Below, piece by piece: positions 1-7,030 of a stretch of DNA of 14,135 bases (position 1 is its first letter; every line of letters starts with the position of its first letter). The position numbers were made by a program, and so were the translations under genes. The notes beneath the pieces are model-generated. The model was not told where the DNA came from. It saw only the letters and a program-made list of their open reading frames with translations, and searched no databases. Origin of the DNA: Actinomycetota bacterium (GTDB lineage: Bacteria > Actinomycetota > UBA4738). The stretch spans positions 1 through 14,135 of the forward strand of contig VAYC01000033.1 in assembly GCA_005885025.1 (NCBI GenBank), written 5' to 3'.

Positions 1-1807
1 AGACCCGACCGTCGTCCTCGATGTCGATGTCGGCGCCGGTCAGCGCGATGATCTCGTTGATCCGCTTGCCCTTCGGCCCGATGACCTCGCCGATCTTGTC
101 CACGGGGATCTGCTTCATGACCACGCGGGGCGCCTTCTGCGAGAGCTCGCTGCGCGGCCCGGCGATGGTCCTGGACATGACGTCCAGGATGTGGAGACGA
201 GCGTCCTTCGCCTGCTTGAGCGCCCCGGCCAGCACCTCCGCCGGCAAGCCGCTCACCTTGGTGTCGAGCTGGAGGGCCGTGACGAAGTCCCGGGTCCCGG
301 CGACCTTGAAGTCCATGTCGCCCAGGGCGTCTTCCGCTCCCAGGATGTCCGTCAGCGTCACGAACTCGCCCGCCTCCGCGATCAGGCCCATGGCGATCCC
401 GGCCACGGGCGCCTTGATGGGAACGCCGGCGTCCATCAGCGAGAGCGTCGATGCGCACACGCTGGCCATCGACGTCGATCCATTCGACTCGAGGACGTCG
501 GAGACGAGCCGAAGCGTGTAGGGGAACTCGTCCTCGGCGGGGACCACCGGGACGAGGGCCCGCTCGGCGAGCGCCCCGTGGCCGATCTCCCGCCGCCTCG
601 GGCTCCCGATGCGGCCAACCTCGCCCGTGGAGAACGGCGGGAAGTTGTAGTGGTGGATATAGCGCTTGGACTCTTCGGGGTCGAGCGTGTCGATCATCTG
701 GGTCATGCGCAGCATCCCCAGGGTGCTGACGTTGAGGACCTGCGTCTCTCCCCGCTGGAACAGCCCGGATCCATGGGCCCGCGGCACCAGACCTACCTCA
801 CAGGAGATGGACCGGATCTCCTCCGTCTTGCGACCGTCGAGCCGGACCCCGTCCTCCAGGATCCGCTTGCGCATGGTTCGCTTCTCGAGCTCTTTGAAGG
901 CCGGCGAGATCTGGCTCGCCAGCGCGGCGTACTCGTCTCCCCAAGCTGCCGCGAGGTACTCCTTCAGCTCCTTCTTCAGAGCGGACAGGTTCGCCTCGCG
1001 CTCGCCCTTCGCCTGGACGAGGGCGTCCGCCAGCCGTGGACCGGCGAACTCCTCCACGGCCCGGTACACGTCCTCCACGAAGGCGGGCGCGGGCTCGAAC
1101 TCCTGAGGATTGGCACCGGCTTTGGCCACGATGTCCCGCTGGAACTCGATGAGCTCCGCGATGGGGCCCTTGGCGAACTCCAGGCCTTCCGCCAGGATCT
1201 CTTCGGTCGGCGAGGTCTCACCGTCCTGGATGCGCCCCCAGGCTCCCTCGGGCGCCTCGCCCTCCACCATCAGGATGTCCACCGAGCCGTGCTCGTTCAG
1301 CCGCCCGGCCACGACCATGTCGAAGGTCGCCAGGTCCAGCTCCTGATAGGTGGGGTTGGTCTTCCACTGCCCGCCGATCAACCCGAGGCGCACGGCCCCG
1401 ATGGGGCCGTCGAAGGGCAGCCCGGCCAGGCACACGGGAAAGCTGGCGTTGGCCTGGTCCACGGAGAGGACTGTGATGACGACCTGGACCTCGTTGCGGA
1501 AGTCTGGCGCGAAGGTGGGGCGAAGGGGGCGATCGGTCAGCCGCGCGGTGAGCGTGGCGGTCTCTGAGGGACGCCCCTCGCGCCGGAAGAAGCCCCCAGG
1601 GATCTTGCCGGCCGCGTACATCCGCTCTTCGACGTCGACCGTGAGTGGGAAGAAGTCGATGCCCTCACGGGGAGCGGCGGTCGTACACGTGGCCAGGACC
1701 TGGGTCTCGCCCAAGGTGACCACGCACGAGCCGTCCGCCTGCTTTGCGAGCTTGCCGGTCTCGGCCATCAGGTTCGTTCCACCGATGGTCTTGCTGGAAC
1801 TGATCAT
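1..1807 (-). CDS. pnp: polyribonucleotide nucleotidyltransferase (PNPase), N-terminal 602 codons (3' end outside window)
   Basis: PNPase degrades RNA 3' to 5' by phosphorolysis as a trimeric ring. The reading frame stays open from ATG 1807 to the window edge. In order I see the first RNase PH domain (TIGGTNLMAETGKLAKQADG at 7-26 and later RLTDRPLRP), the all-helical linker, and the second RNase PH domain with RGETQVLNVSTLG, HHYNFPPFSTGE and SNGSTSMASVCA. The catalytic loop EDALGDMDF carries Asp493 and Asp499, matching the two key aspartates of E. coli PNPase. The KH domain begins with GPKGK at 577-581; its remainder and any S1 domain lie outside. GAGGAGG lies 6 bases before the ATG and is buried in a hairpin. 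The gene follows rpsO after a 255-base interval that holds a terminator and two leader hairpins. Confidence 0.97.
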   Translation of the reverse strand, partial: MISSSKTIGGTNLMAETGKLAKQADGSCVVTLGETQVLATCTTAAPREGIDFFPLTVDVEERMYAAGKIPGGFFRREGRPSETATLTARLTDRPLRPTFAPDFRNEVQVVITVLSVDQANASFPVCLAGLPFDGPIGAVRLGLIGGQWKTNPTYQELDLATFDMVVAGRLNEHGSVDILMVEGEAPEGAWGRIQDGETSPTEEILAEGLEFAKGPIAELIEFQRDIVAKAGANPQEFEPAPAFVEDVYRAVEEFAGPRLADALVQAKGEREANLSALKKELKEYLAAAWGDEYAALASQISPAFKELEKRTMRKRILEDGVRLDGRKTEEIRSISCEVGLVPRAHGSGLFQRGETQVLNVSTLGMLRMTQMIDTLDPEESKRYIHHYNFPPFSTGEVGRIGSPRRREIGHGALAERALVPVVPAEDEFPYTLRLVSDVLESNGSTSMASVCASTLSLMDAGVPIKAPVAGIAMGLIAEAGEFVTLTDILGAEDALGDMDFKVAGTRDFVTALQLDTKVSGLPAEVLAGALKQAKDARLHILDVMSRTIAGPRSELSQKAPRVVMKQIPVDKIGEVIGPKGKRINEIIALTGADIDIEDDGRV

Positions 1808-1814
1808 GTGCTGC

Positions 1815-1868
1815 CTCCTCGAACGCGGGAGCCGCAGTGGCGCGGCTCGGATTCTTCCGTTCGAGGAG
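1815..1868 (-). promoter_or_regulatory. pnp leader hairpin that sequesters the Shine-Dalgarno sequence
   Basis: The RNA arms CTCCTCGAACG (1868-1858) and CGTTCGAGGAG (1825-1815) form a perfect 11-bp stem. The 3' arm contains GAGGAG, most of the pnp Shine-Dalgarno sequence (GAGGAGG, 1820-1814). An inner 7-bp hairpin, GAGCCGC (1848-1842) with GCGGCTC (1835-1829), caps it with a 6-base loop. When folded the ribosome site would be hidden, 7 bases before the ATG. Translational control of pnp, possibly autogenous as in E. coli, is inferred. Confidence 0.6.
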
Positions 1869-1891
1869 CCCCGTCGAGGTTCTGGAGTTCC

Positions 1892-1958
1892 GGCCAGTTC
1901 TCAGTGGTGGGCCTCGGGTGGCTCACGCCGTCCTGGGGTCCGCAACTGATAACTGACC
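1892..1958 (-). promoter_or_regulatory. pnp leader, upstream long stem-loop
   Basis: The RNA strand has GGTCAGTTATCAGT (1958-1945) and ACTGAGAACTGGCC (1905-1892). These pair over 14 positions with 12 Watson-Crick pairs, one G-U pair and one A-G mismatch, enclosing a 39-base loop. There is no U run, so it is not a terminator. In Streptomyces and E. coli, hairpins in the rpsO-pnp interval are RNase III processing sites. This may be a similar element, which is inference. Confidence 0.45.
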
Positions 1959-2024
1959 GCGCCTCGCCTGGGGCTCCCCTGCGATCCTGCGGTTCCTGCC
2001 TCTGGTCTGCCTCCCTCTCGATGC

Positions 2025-2051
2025 AAAACGGGCGGCTCCTCCGAGCCGCCC
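2025..2051 (-). terminator. intrinsic terminator after rpsO
   Basis: On the RNA strand GGGCGGCTC (2051-2043) pairs perfectly with GAGCCGCCC (2038-2030) across a 4-base loop. After one further G comes TTTT (2028-2025). The 9-bp GC-rich stem and short U run fit an intrinsic terminator 11 bases after the rpsO stop. The U run is short, so partial read-through into pnp is likely. Confidence 0.75.
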
Positions 2052-2062
2052 TCGCCTTTCCC

Positions 2063-2332
2063 CTACCGCCTCAGTCCGAGGCGCTGGATCAGGGTTCGAT
2101 ACCGCTCCACATCCTCGCGCCTCAGGTACTCCAGCAGCCGCCGGCGCCTCCCGACCATCTGGAGCAGGCCGCGCCGCGAATGGTGGTCCTTTTGGTGAGT
2201 CTTGAGGTGTTCGGTCAGGTCGTCGATGTGCCTGGTCAACAGGGCGATCTGGACCTCGGGCGAGCCTGTATCGGTCTCGGCCCGCCGAAAGTCGCTGATC
2301 AGCGCGGATTTCTGCTCTTTCAGAAGTGCCAT
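2063..2332 (-). CDS. rpsO: 30S ribosomal protein S15
   Basis: This gene encodes an 89-residue S15 of standard length, a primary 16S rRNA-binding protein in the 30S platform. It contains the family signature in order: DTGSPEVQIALLTRHIDDLTEHLKTH is followed by KDHHSRRGLLQMVGRRRRLL and the ending YRTLIQRLGLR. The ATG at 2332 has only a weak GGGA Shine-Dalgarno sequence. Upstream, TGCTAACCT (2345-2353) is a poor extended -10 candidate, so a private promoter is possible but not secure. The gene is followed 11 bases later by an intrinsic terminator and then by pnp, the widespread rpsO-pnp pairing. Confidence 0.97.
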   Translation of the reverse strand: MALLKEQKSALISDFRRAETDTGSPEVQIALLTRHIDDLTEHLKTHQKDHHSRRGLLQMVGRRRRLLEYLRREDVERYRTLIQRLGLRR

Positions 2333-2370
2333 GGAATCCCAGAGAGGTTAGCACAAGCCCTTTGGCCGGC

Positions 2371-3447
2371 TCAGGAACCGCTGATGACGGGATGGCCAGC
2401 GGCCTGAATGAAGGCCGGGACCAGCCGGCCGGTGAAGGTTCCAGAGCCGGACACGGCCACCTGGGCTACGGCGGTGGTCGAGCCCGCCAGCGTGGTGTTC
2501 GGCCACACGAAGTTGCCTAGGCCGTAGAAGATCGGCCTCCCCCGGTAGGTCTCCATGGGTTGGAGGCGGTGCGAGTGGCTCCCGAAGATGACGTCCGCCC
2601 CTGCCTGGACCAGTCGATGGGCCAGGCTCACGTCGGTGGCGGTCGGCGCGGACTTGAGCTCCACGCCCCAATGGATCGCCACGATCACGATGTCCGCCAT
2701 GCCGGCGGCCGCCTTCACCGCTTCGACCATGGCCTCCTGGTCGTGACCCGCGGCAACCCCCGGATGCCGCCGTCCGGCGACTGAACCAGCGCCGTCGATC
2801 ACCTCGTCGAAGCCGACGACGGCGATCCTCCACCCCTTGATCGTGAACAGGGCCGGAGCCAGCGCTTGCCGGTTGTCCTGGCCGGCCCCGACCGCGGCGA
2901 TGTTGTTGGCTGCCAGGTTCTTCCTCGTGTCGAGCAGGGCATCGGGGCCGTAGTCATAGGCATGGTTGTTACCCATGTTGGCGACTTCGACGCCGGCCGC
3001 CCGCATGGCCGGCAAGGCGTTCGGGTCGGCTCGGAAGTGGTAGTCCTTGGTCAGGACCTGGCTGCCGAGCCTCGACACGGGACACTCCAGGTTGACCACG
3101 GTGAGGTCGTCCCGCTTGAAGAAACCCTTCAGCCCCGACCACGCGTAGTCATAGCCGAACGTCCTGAAGTTCGGGATGAAGTTGGAATCGAGATTGACGT
3201 CCCCCGCCCCTCGAAGCACCAGCCTGGACCGGGACGAGGTCTCCGCCGGGGTCGGGGATGGCGTGGAGCTGGTTGGCAGGGGGATCGTCGGTGTCGAGCG
3301 TGTCGCTGCCGGTGAGGGCTCGGCGCTCGGGAAGATTGCCGCCTTGGCGAACACGCCCGCCAGCCCGAGGACCGCCGCCATCGCCAGGAGCGCGCCAAGT
3401 GACCGCGCTGCTCCCCCCCGCCTTCGGTGCCGTCCTCGCATGAACAC
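2371..3447 (-). CDS. CapA-like metallophosphatase-fold protein, membrane-anchored
   Basis: This gene encodes a 358-residue protein of the CapA/PgsA (poly-gamma-glutamate synthesis) family. An arginine-rich start (4-15) and a hydrophobic segment (about 17-38) form a signal-anchor, so the main domain should face outside. A Ser/Thr/Pro linker covers about 41-74. The calcineurin-like domain shows GAGDVNLD (80-87), NLECPVS (119-125), NMGNNHAYDYG (157-167), IHWGVELK (258-265) and GSHSHRLQPME (289-299), ending with FYGLGNFVW (307-315). All the usual metal-site residues seem present. No capB, capC or other polymer genes are nearby, so a role in polyglutamate synthesis is not supported; a cell-envelope hydrolase is possible. 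GTG 3447 or ATG 3441 could be the start. It follows ribF closely and ends 38 bases before rpsO. Confidence 0.86.
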   Translation of the reverse strand: MFMRGRHRRRGGAARSLGALLAMAAVLGLAGVFAKAAIFPSAEPSPAATRSTPTIPLPTSSTPSPTPAETSSRSRLVLRGAGDVNLDSNFIPNFRTFGYDYAWSGLKGFFKRDDLTVVNLECPVSRLGSQVLTKDYHFRADPNALPAMRAAGVEVANMGNNHAYDYGPDALLDTRKNLAANNIAAVGAGQDNRQALAPALFTIKGWRIAVVGFDEVIDGAGSVAGRRHPGVAAGHDQEAMVEAVKAAAGMADIVIVAIHWGVELKSAPTATDVSLAHRLVQAGADVIFGSHSHRLQPMETYRGRPIFYGLGNFVWPNTTLAGSTTAVAQVAVSGSGTFTGRLVPAFIQAAGHPVISGS

Positions 3448-3453
3448 CGAAGG

Positions 3454-4377
3454 CTACCCCACCAGGGCTCTGGTCCGTTCGACGTCGTCCTGCATCTGCC
3501 GGACGAGGTCGTCGGGAGATTCGAACCGGACCTCGTCCCGGAGCCGCTGCCAGAACTCAACGGACATGTCGTGACCTCGAATGTCGTGGTCGAAGTCCAG
3601 GAGGAACGCCTCGACGTGAAGCGGCTCGCCACCGAACGTCGGATTGGTCCCGACGTTGACAGCGGCGACGAACGTGCGGCCGGCCACGTGAGCCTTCCCC
3701 GCGTAGACGCCCTCGGCCGGAAGCAGGATGCGGGGCGGTGGCGTGAGGTTGGCGGTGGGGAATCCCATGCCCTTTCCGCGCCCCGCGCCGGGCGTGACCC
3801 GGCCGTCGACCGCGTACCGACGGCCGAGCGCCAGGGTTGGCCACTCCAGATCCCCGGCGGCCAGCGCTTCCCGGACCCCTGACGACGACACCGGCCGCCC
3901 TTCGAGGTTGAGCAACCCGACCCCTTCGACCGTGAACCCATGCGCGACACCCAGCTCCTCCAGGGTGGCGAGATTCCCCGCCGCCTTGTGGCCGAAGGTG
4001 AAGTTGGATCCGACGACGGCGTGAGCGGCATTCAACCCTTGCACGACCGCCCGCTTCACGAACTCCTCTGCCGGCCACCGCGAGAACTCCTCAGTGAACT
4101 CGAGGACCAGCAGCACATCGATCCCCAGCGCTTCGATCAGCGCCGCCTTGCGTTCGAGCGTAGTGAGGAGCGGCGGCGCTTTTCCCGGCGTCAGGACCTC
4201 TCGAGGGTGCCGGTCGAACGTAACCGCGACGGAGGACAGCCCGCGGCCCCCCGCCACTTCGGCGGTGCGGCGGATCACCGCCTGATGGCCCAGATGGACT
4301 CCGTCGAAGAACCCGATGGTGACGGCCGACGGCCCGGTCCCGAGCGGGAGGGAGCCGATCCCGCGAACGACCTCCAT
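3454..4377 (-). CDS. ribF: bifunctional riboflavin kinase / FMN adenylyltransferase RibF
   Basis: This gene encodes a 307-residue enzyme making FMN from riboflavin and then FAD. The N-terminal nucleotidyltransferase domain has IGFFDGVHLGHQAVI (21-35), with the HxGH-type nucleotide-binding site, and later SSSGVREAL (164-172). The C-terminal riboflavin kinase domain has the flavin/ATP loop GRGKGMGFPTANL (199-211), then GVYAG and NVGTNPTFGG (241-250). The length is standard. The ATG at 4377 was chosen because the frame, although open upstream to 4770, overlaps truB there and loses similarity. The Shine-Dalgarno sequence is weak. The stop is 6 bases before the GTG of the CapA-like gene, indicating one transcript. 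Confidence 0.96.
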   Translation of the reverse strand: MEVVRGIGSLPLGTGPSAVTIGFFDGVHLGHQAVIRRTAEVAGGRGLSSVAVTFDRHPREVLTPGKAPPLLTTLERKAALIEALGIDVLLVLEFTEEFSRWPAEEFVKRAVVQGLNAAHAVVGSNFTFGHKAAGNLATLEELGVAHGFTVEGVGLLNLEGRPVSSSGVREALAAGDLEWPTLALGRRYAVDGRVTPGAGRGKGMGFPTANLTPPPRILLPAEGVYAGKAHVAGRTFVAAVNVGTNPTFGGEPLHVEAFLLDFDHDIRGHDMSVEFWQRLRDEVRFESPDDLVRQMQDDVERTRALVG

Positions 4378-4426
4378 GGCCGAGCAGGCTACAAGATGCC
4401 GGTCGCCCCTCGTTCTTCGACGGCGC

Positions 4427-5281
4427 TCAGGCGGGAGAGAGGATGACCTCGGGGACCGCCTTCGTCCCTTCATCACGATAGATCCCGACGAGCCTCCCGT
4501 CGGGAGCGAGCGCCCGGTACGGTCCCTCGATCCCGGCCGGGCCCAGGATGGAGCCGTGTGCCGCCACCCTCGCCTCCTCTTCATGCAGCGTGACGGCCGC
4601 CAGGTGTTCGACTGCGCGCTCGAGAGGGAGGAGCGGACCGGGGTCATGCGGGGGACGGGCTTCCTCGACTCCGAACGGCCCCACCGCCGTCCTGCGAAGC
4701 GCGGTGACGTGAGCCCCGCACTCGAGAGCATGCCCCACGTCGGCAACCAGCGATCGTACGTAGGTCCCACCGGAGCACCGCACCCGGAAGTCGAACCGCG
4801 GCGGGTCGAAGCGCCTCACGTTGAAGGCGTACACGTGCACGCGGCGCGACGGGGAGTCCACGGCTTCGCCCCTCCGGGCCGCCTTGTACGACCGCTCGCC
4901 TCCGACCTTGACCGCGGAGTAGGCGGGCGGGGCCTGCTCGATGTCGCCAACGAACGAAGCGAGGGCAGCCCTGAGCTCGGGCTCGGTCACTGCGACGGGG
5001 GCCTCGCGCACCACGTCGCCTTCCGCATCCAGCGTGGTCGTCTCCACACCGAGCACGCCGGTCCCCTCGTAGAGCTTGGGGAACTCGCTCAGGAAGCGCA
5101 GTAGCCTCGTCCCACGGCCTACCCCCATCACCAACAGCCCGGTGGCCAGAGGGTCGAGGGTCCCGGAGTGCCCCACCTTGCGGATGCCCAGAGAGCGCCG
5201 AACCCGGCTCACCGCGTCGTGCGAGGTGATGCCGTGCGGCTTGTCCACGAGCAGCAGCCCGCTTGGAGCTCGATCAGCCAT
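4427..5281 (-). CDS. truB: tRNA pseudouridine(55) synthase TruB
   Basis: This gene encodes a 284-residue enzyme that isomerises U55 of the tRNA T-loop to pseudouridine. Key signatures are GLLLVDKPHGITSHD (8-22), GHSGTLDPLATGLL with the catalytic Asp43, the YEGTGVLGVETTTLDAEGD block, PPAYSAVKVGGERSYKAARRGE, and RCSGGTYVRSLVADVGHALE. The C-terminal part (about 210-284) resembles the small RNA-binding domain found in this family. The ATG at 5281 overlaps the nrnA end by 8 bases. A gap of 49 bases separates the stop from ribF. TruB beside RbfA and RibF matches the usual actinobacterial order. Confidence 0.96.
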   Translation of the reverse strand: MADRAPSGLLLVDKPHGITSHDAVSRVRRSLGIRKVGHSGTLDPLATGLLVMGVGRGTRLLRFLSEFPKLYEGTGVLGVETTTLDAEGDVVREAPVAVTEPELRAALASFVGDIEQAPPAYSAVKVGGERSYKAARRGEAVDSPSRRVHVYAFNVRRFDPPRFDFRVRCSGGTYVRSLVADVGHALECGAHVTALRRTAVGPFGVEEARPPHDPGPLLPLERAVEHLAAVTLHEEEARVAAHGSILGPAGIEGPYRALAPDGRLVGIYRDEGTKAVPEVILSPA

Positions 5282-6275
5282 CCGCTCGTCGGGTCCTCCC
5301 CCGCCGTAGCGCGTCGATCAGGGCCAGCGCCGTCTCCTCGAGGCCGGTCGTGGATGTGTAGCCGGCGGCCAGTCGATGCCCCCCTCCGCCGAACCCCTGG
5401 GCGATCGCAGCGACGTCCGTGTTTCCTCGCGACCGGAGGCTCACCCGGAACCGGCCGTCGGCCTGTTGCTTGATGACGCACGCCACGTCGGCCTCACGAG
5501 CCCGACGTACCATGTCGATGACGTCGTCCAGCTCCGCCACGTCCACCGACATACGGGCCAGGTCCGCCTGCGTGACGTAGGTCCACACCAGGTCCGCCTC
5601 CGGCACGTGGGTCACGCGATCCAGCGCCACCCCGAGCACCCGAAGCGAGGCGATGGACCCGTCCTCGAACAGCGCCTGGCCGAGCCGTGCGTGATCGAAC
5701 TTCCGCCGGCGCAGCTCGGCGGCGACCCGGAGCGTCTCCGGCGTGGTGGCCTCGTATTGGAACCGGCCCGTGTCCGTCACCACTCCCGCGTACAGGCAAG
5801 CGGCAGCCCCGTCGGGAAGCTCGCCACCCATGCGCTCGATCAACCGGAAGACGAGCTCTGCCGTGGAGGACGCCGCGGGGTCCAACACCAGGATCGAGCC
5901 GAAGCCCGGATTCGTCCGGTGATGGTCGATCACGATGACCTGCCCCGCCCGCTCGGTATTCGCCAGGAGCAAGCCGAGGCGGTCCGGGGAGGCCGTGTCC
6001 AGCGCCACCAACACGTCCGGGTTCTTCGGGAAAACCTTGGGTTCCACCAGGAAGCCCGCCCCGTCCAGCTCGGATAGCCACCGCGGCGGGGCGAGGGGCT
6101 GATTGCCCCACGAGCAGACCACTTCCTTCCCCTGCGCGGAGAGGAAGCCGGCCAACCCCAGCATCGACCCGAGCGCGTCGGGGTCGGGGTTGACGTGACA
6201 GGCGAGCGCCACGCGCGGTGAGTCCTTCAGGACCTTGGCGGCACGGTCGAGCGCCGCCGTGATGGTCTCACTCAC
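5274..6275 (-). CDS. nrnA: DHH-family bifunctional oligoribonuclease / pAp phosphatase NrnA
   Basis: This gene encodes a 333-residue DHH/DHHA1 phosphoesterase. The family degrades 2-5 nt RNAs and dephosphorylates 3'-phosphoadenosine 5'-phosphate. Metal-binding motifs are all present: HVNPDPDALGS (27-37), Asp93 in ALDTASPDRLG, the DHH triad (117-119), Asp168 in GVVTDTGRFQ, and the DHHA1 substrate loop GFGGGGHRLAAGY (295-307). The GTG at 6275 was chosen because GGGGGAGGAAGG lies 8 bases upstream and SETITAALDRA fits a family N-terminus. The alternative ATG at 6299 sits on that Shine-Dalgarno sequence and would extend the overlap with rbfA. The stop overlaps the truB start by 8 bases. Confidence 0.94.
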   Translation of the reverse strand: MSETITAALDRAAKVLKDSPRVALACHVNPDPDALGSMLGLAGFLSAQGKEVVCSWGNQPLAPPRWLSELDGAGFLVEPKVFPKNPDVLVALDTASPDRLGLLLANTERAGQVIVIDHHRTNPGFGSILVLDPAASSTAELVFRLIERMGGELPDGAAACLYAGVVTDTGRFQYEATTPETLRVAAELRRRKFDHARLGQALFEDGSIASLRVLGVALDRVTHVPEADLVWTYVTQADLARMSVDVAELDDVIDMVRRAREADVACVIKQQADGRFRVSLRSRGNTDVAAIAQGFGGGGHRLAAGYTSTTGLEETALALIDALRRGRTRRADG

Positions 6276-6675
6276 TCGTGGCGCCTTCCTCCCCCACATC
6301 CCCTTCCTTCTCCTCGCTCCGGGGCGGCGCCGCTTGCTCGCCGATCTCCTTGAGCAACTGGGTGACGCGTTCGACTTGGGCCAGCCCCACGTCCTCTTCG
6401 AACTCGAGCTCTGGCGTGAACTTGAGCCGGACCTGTTGACCGAGCACGCTCCGCAGGTGGGACCTGGCCGACTGAAGCCCGGCCCGGGTAGCTCGCTGGT
6501 CGCGATCCTTCCCCAGCGCCGTGTAGAAGACGGTGGCCCGGCGCAGGTCCGGGCTCACGTCGACATGCGTCACCGTGACGAACCCGACGCGCGGATCCTT
6601 CAGGCGCGGGATCTCTTCAGCCAGGACCTCCCGGAATTCCTCAGCCACCCGCTCGGGACGAGCCCCTCCGCCCAT
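6268..6675 (-). CDS. rbfA: 30S ribosome-binding factor RbfA
   Basis: This gene encodes a 135-residue KH-fold protein that binds immature 30S subunits and is needed for 16S rRNA maturation and growth in the cold. The conserved N-terminal helix RVAEEFREVLAEEIPRLKDP leads into VGFVTVTHVDVSPDLRRATV, and a later part reads VRLKFTPELEFEEDVG, all typical of RbfA. A 25-residue Glu-rich tail follows. The ATG at 6675 has GAGGAG 7 bases upstream. The gene starts 32 bases after ylxP, and its stop lies within the start region of nrnA, overlapping by 8 bases, so the two are likely translationally coupled. Confidence 0.95.
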   Translation of the reverse strand: MGGGARPERVAEEFREVLAEEIPRLKDPRVGFVTVTHVDVSPDLRRATVFYTALGKDRDQRATRAGLQSARSHLRSVLGQQVRLKFTPELEFEEDVGLAQVERVTQLLKEIGEQAAPPRSEEKEGDVGEEGATSE

Positions 6676-6707
6676 CTCTCATCTCCTCGATCGCTCGCCG
6701 CTCTCTG

Positions 6708-7001
6708 TCAGTCCTCCAAGCCGTGCAGCGAGAGGTCGACGTCGATGATCTCGACCTCCCCCCACCGGTCGATATGCCGCTCCACCTCGTGCATCACGCG
6801 CTTCAGGTGATAGCCCTCACCGGCCACCGAGGACACTCCGATCGTGGCGCGCTGCCAGAGGTCCTGATGGTCGACCTCGGCCACCGCCACATTGAACTTC
6901 TGCCGAAGCGACGCGGTGAGCGTCTTCACGACGTGCCGCTTCTCCTTCAGGGAGGCCACGCCCGGGATGCGGAGGTCGAACCGGCACAACGCGACCAGCA
7001 T
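6708..7001 (-). CDS. ylxP: YlxP-like DUF503 family protein
   Basis: This gene encodes a 97-residue protein with the DUF503 pattern: an N-terminal strand (MLVALCRFDLRIPGVASLKE), KRHVVKTLTASLRQKFNVAVAEVDHQDLWQRA in the middle and a long helix HLKRVMHEVERHID before a final strand (EIIDVDLSLHG). The family is common between infB and rbfA in Gram-positive bacteria and is annotated as YlxP. Its role is not settled, though a link to ribosome biogenesis is suspected from context. The ATG at 7001 has GGGAGG 9 bases upstream and lies 29 bases after the infB stop. A TTG at 7034 overlapping that stop (TTGA) would add 11 residues, but it lacks a Shine-Dalgarno sequence and extends beyond the family's usual start. 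Confidence 0.9.
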   Translation of the reverse strand: MLVALCRFDLRIPGVASLKEKRHVVKTLTASLRQKFNVAVAEVDHQDLWQRATIGVSSVAGEGYHLKRVMHEVERHIDRWGEVEIIDVDLSLHGLED

Positions 7002-7030
7002 CGCAACGAGCCTCCCTCTCGGCCGCCCCT

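Noticed and set aside
191..1567. Plus-strand ORF of 458 codons antisense to pnp
   Set aside because: The minus strand carries an unmistakable PNPase. The antisense product is His/Arg/Asp-rich with no recognisable motif.
2345..2353. TGCTAACCT as an rpsO promoter
   Set aside because: It has a weak hexamer and no -35. It could be chance in a 38-base gap, so it is mentioned under rpsO but not called.
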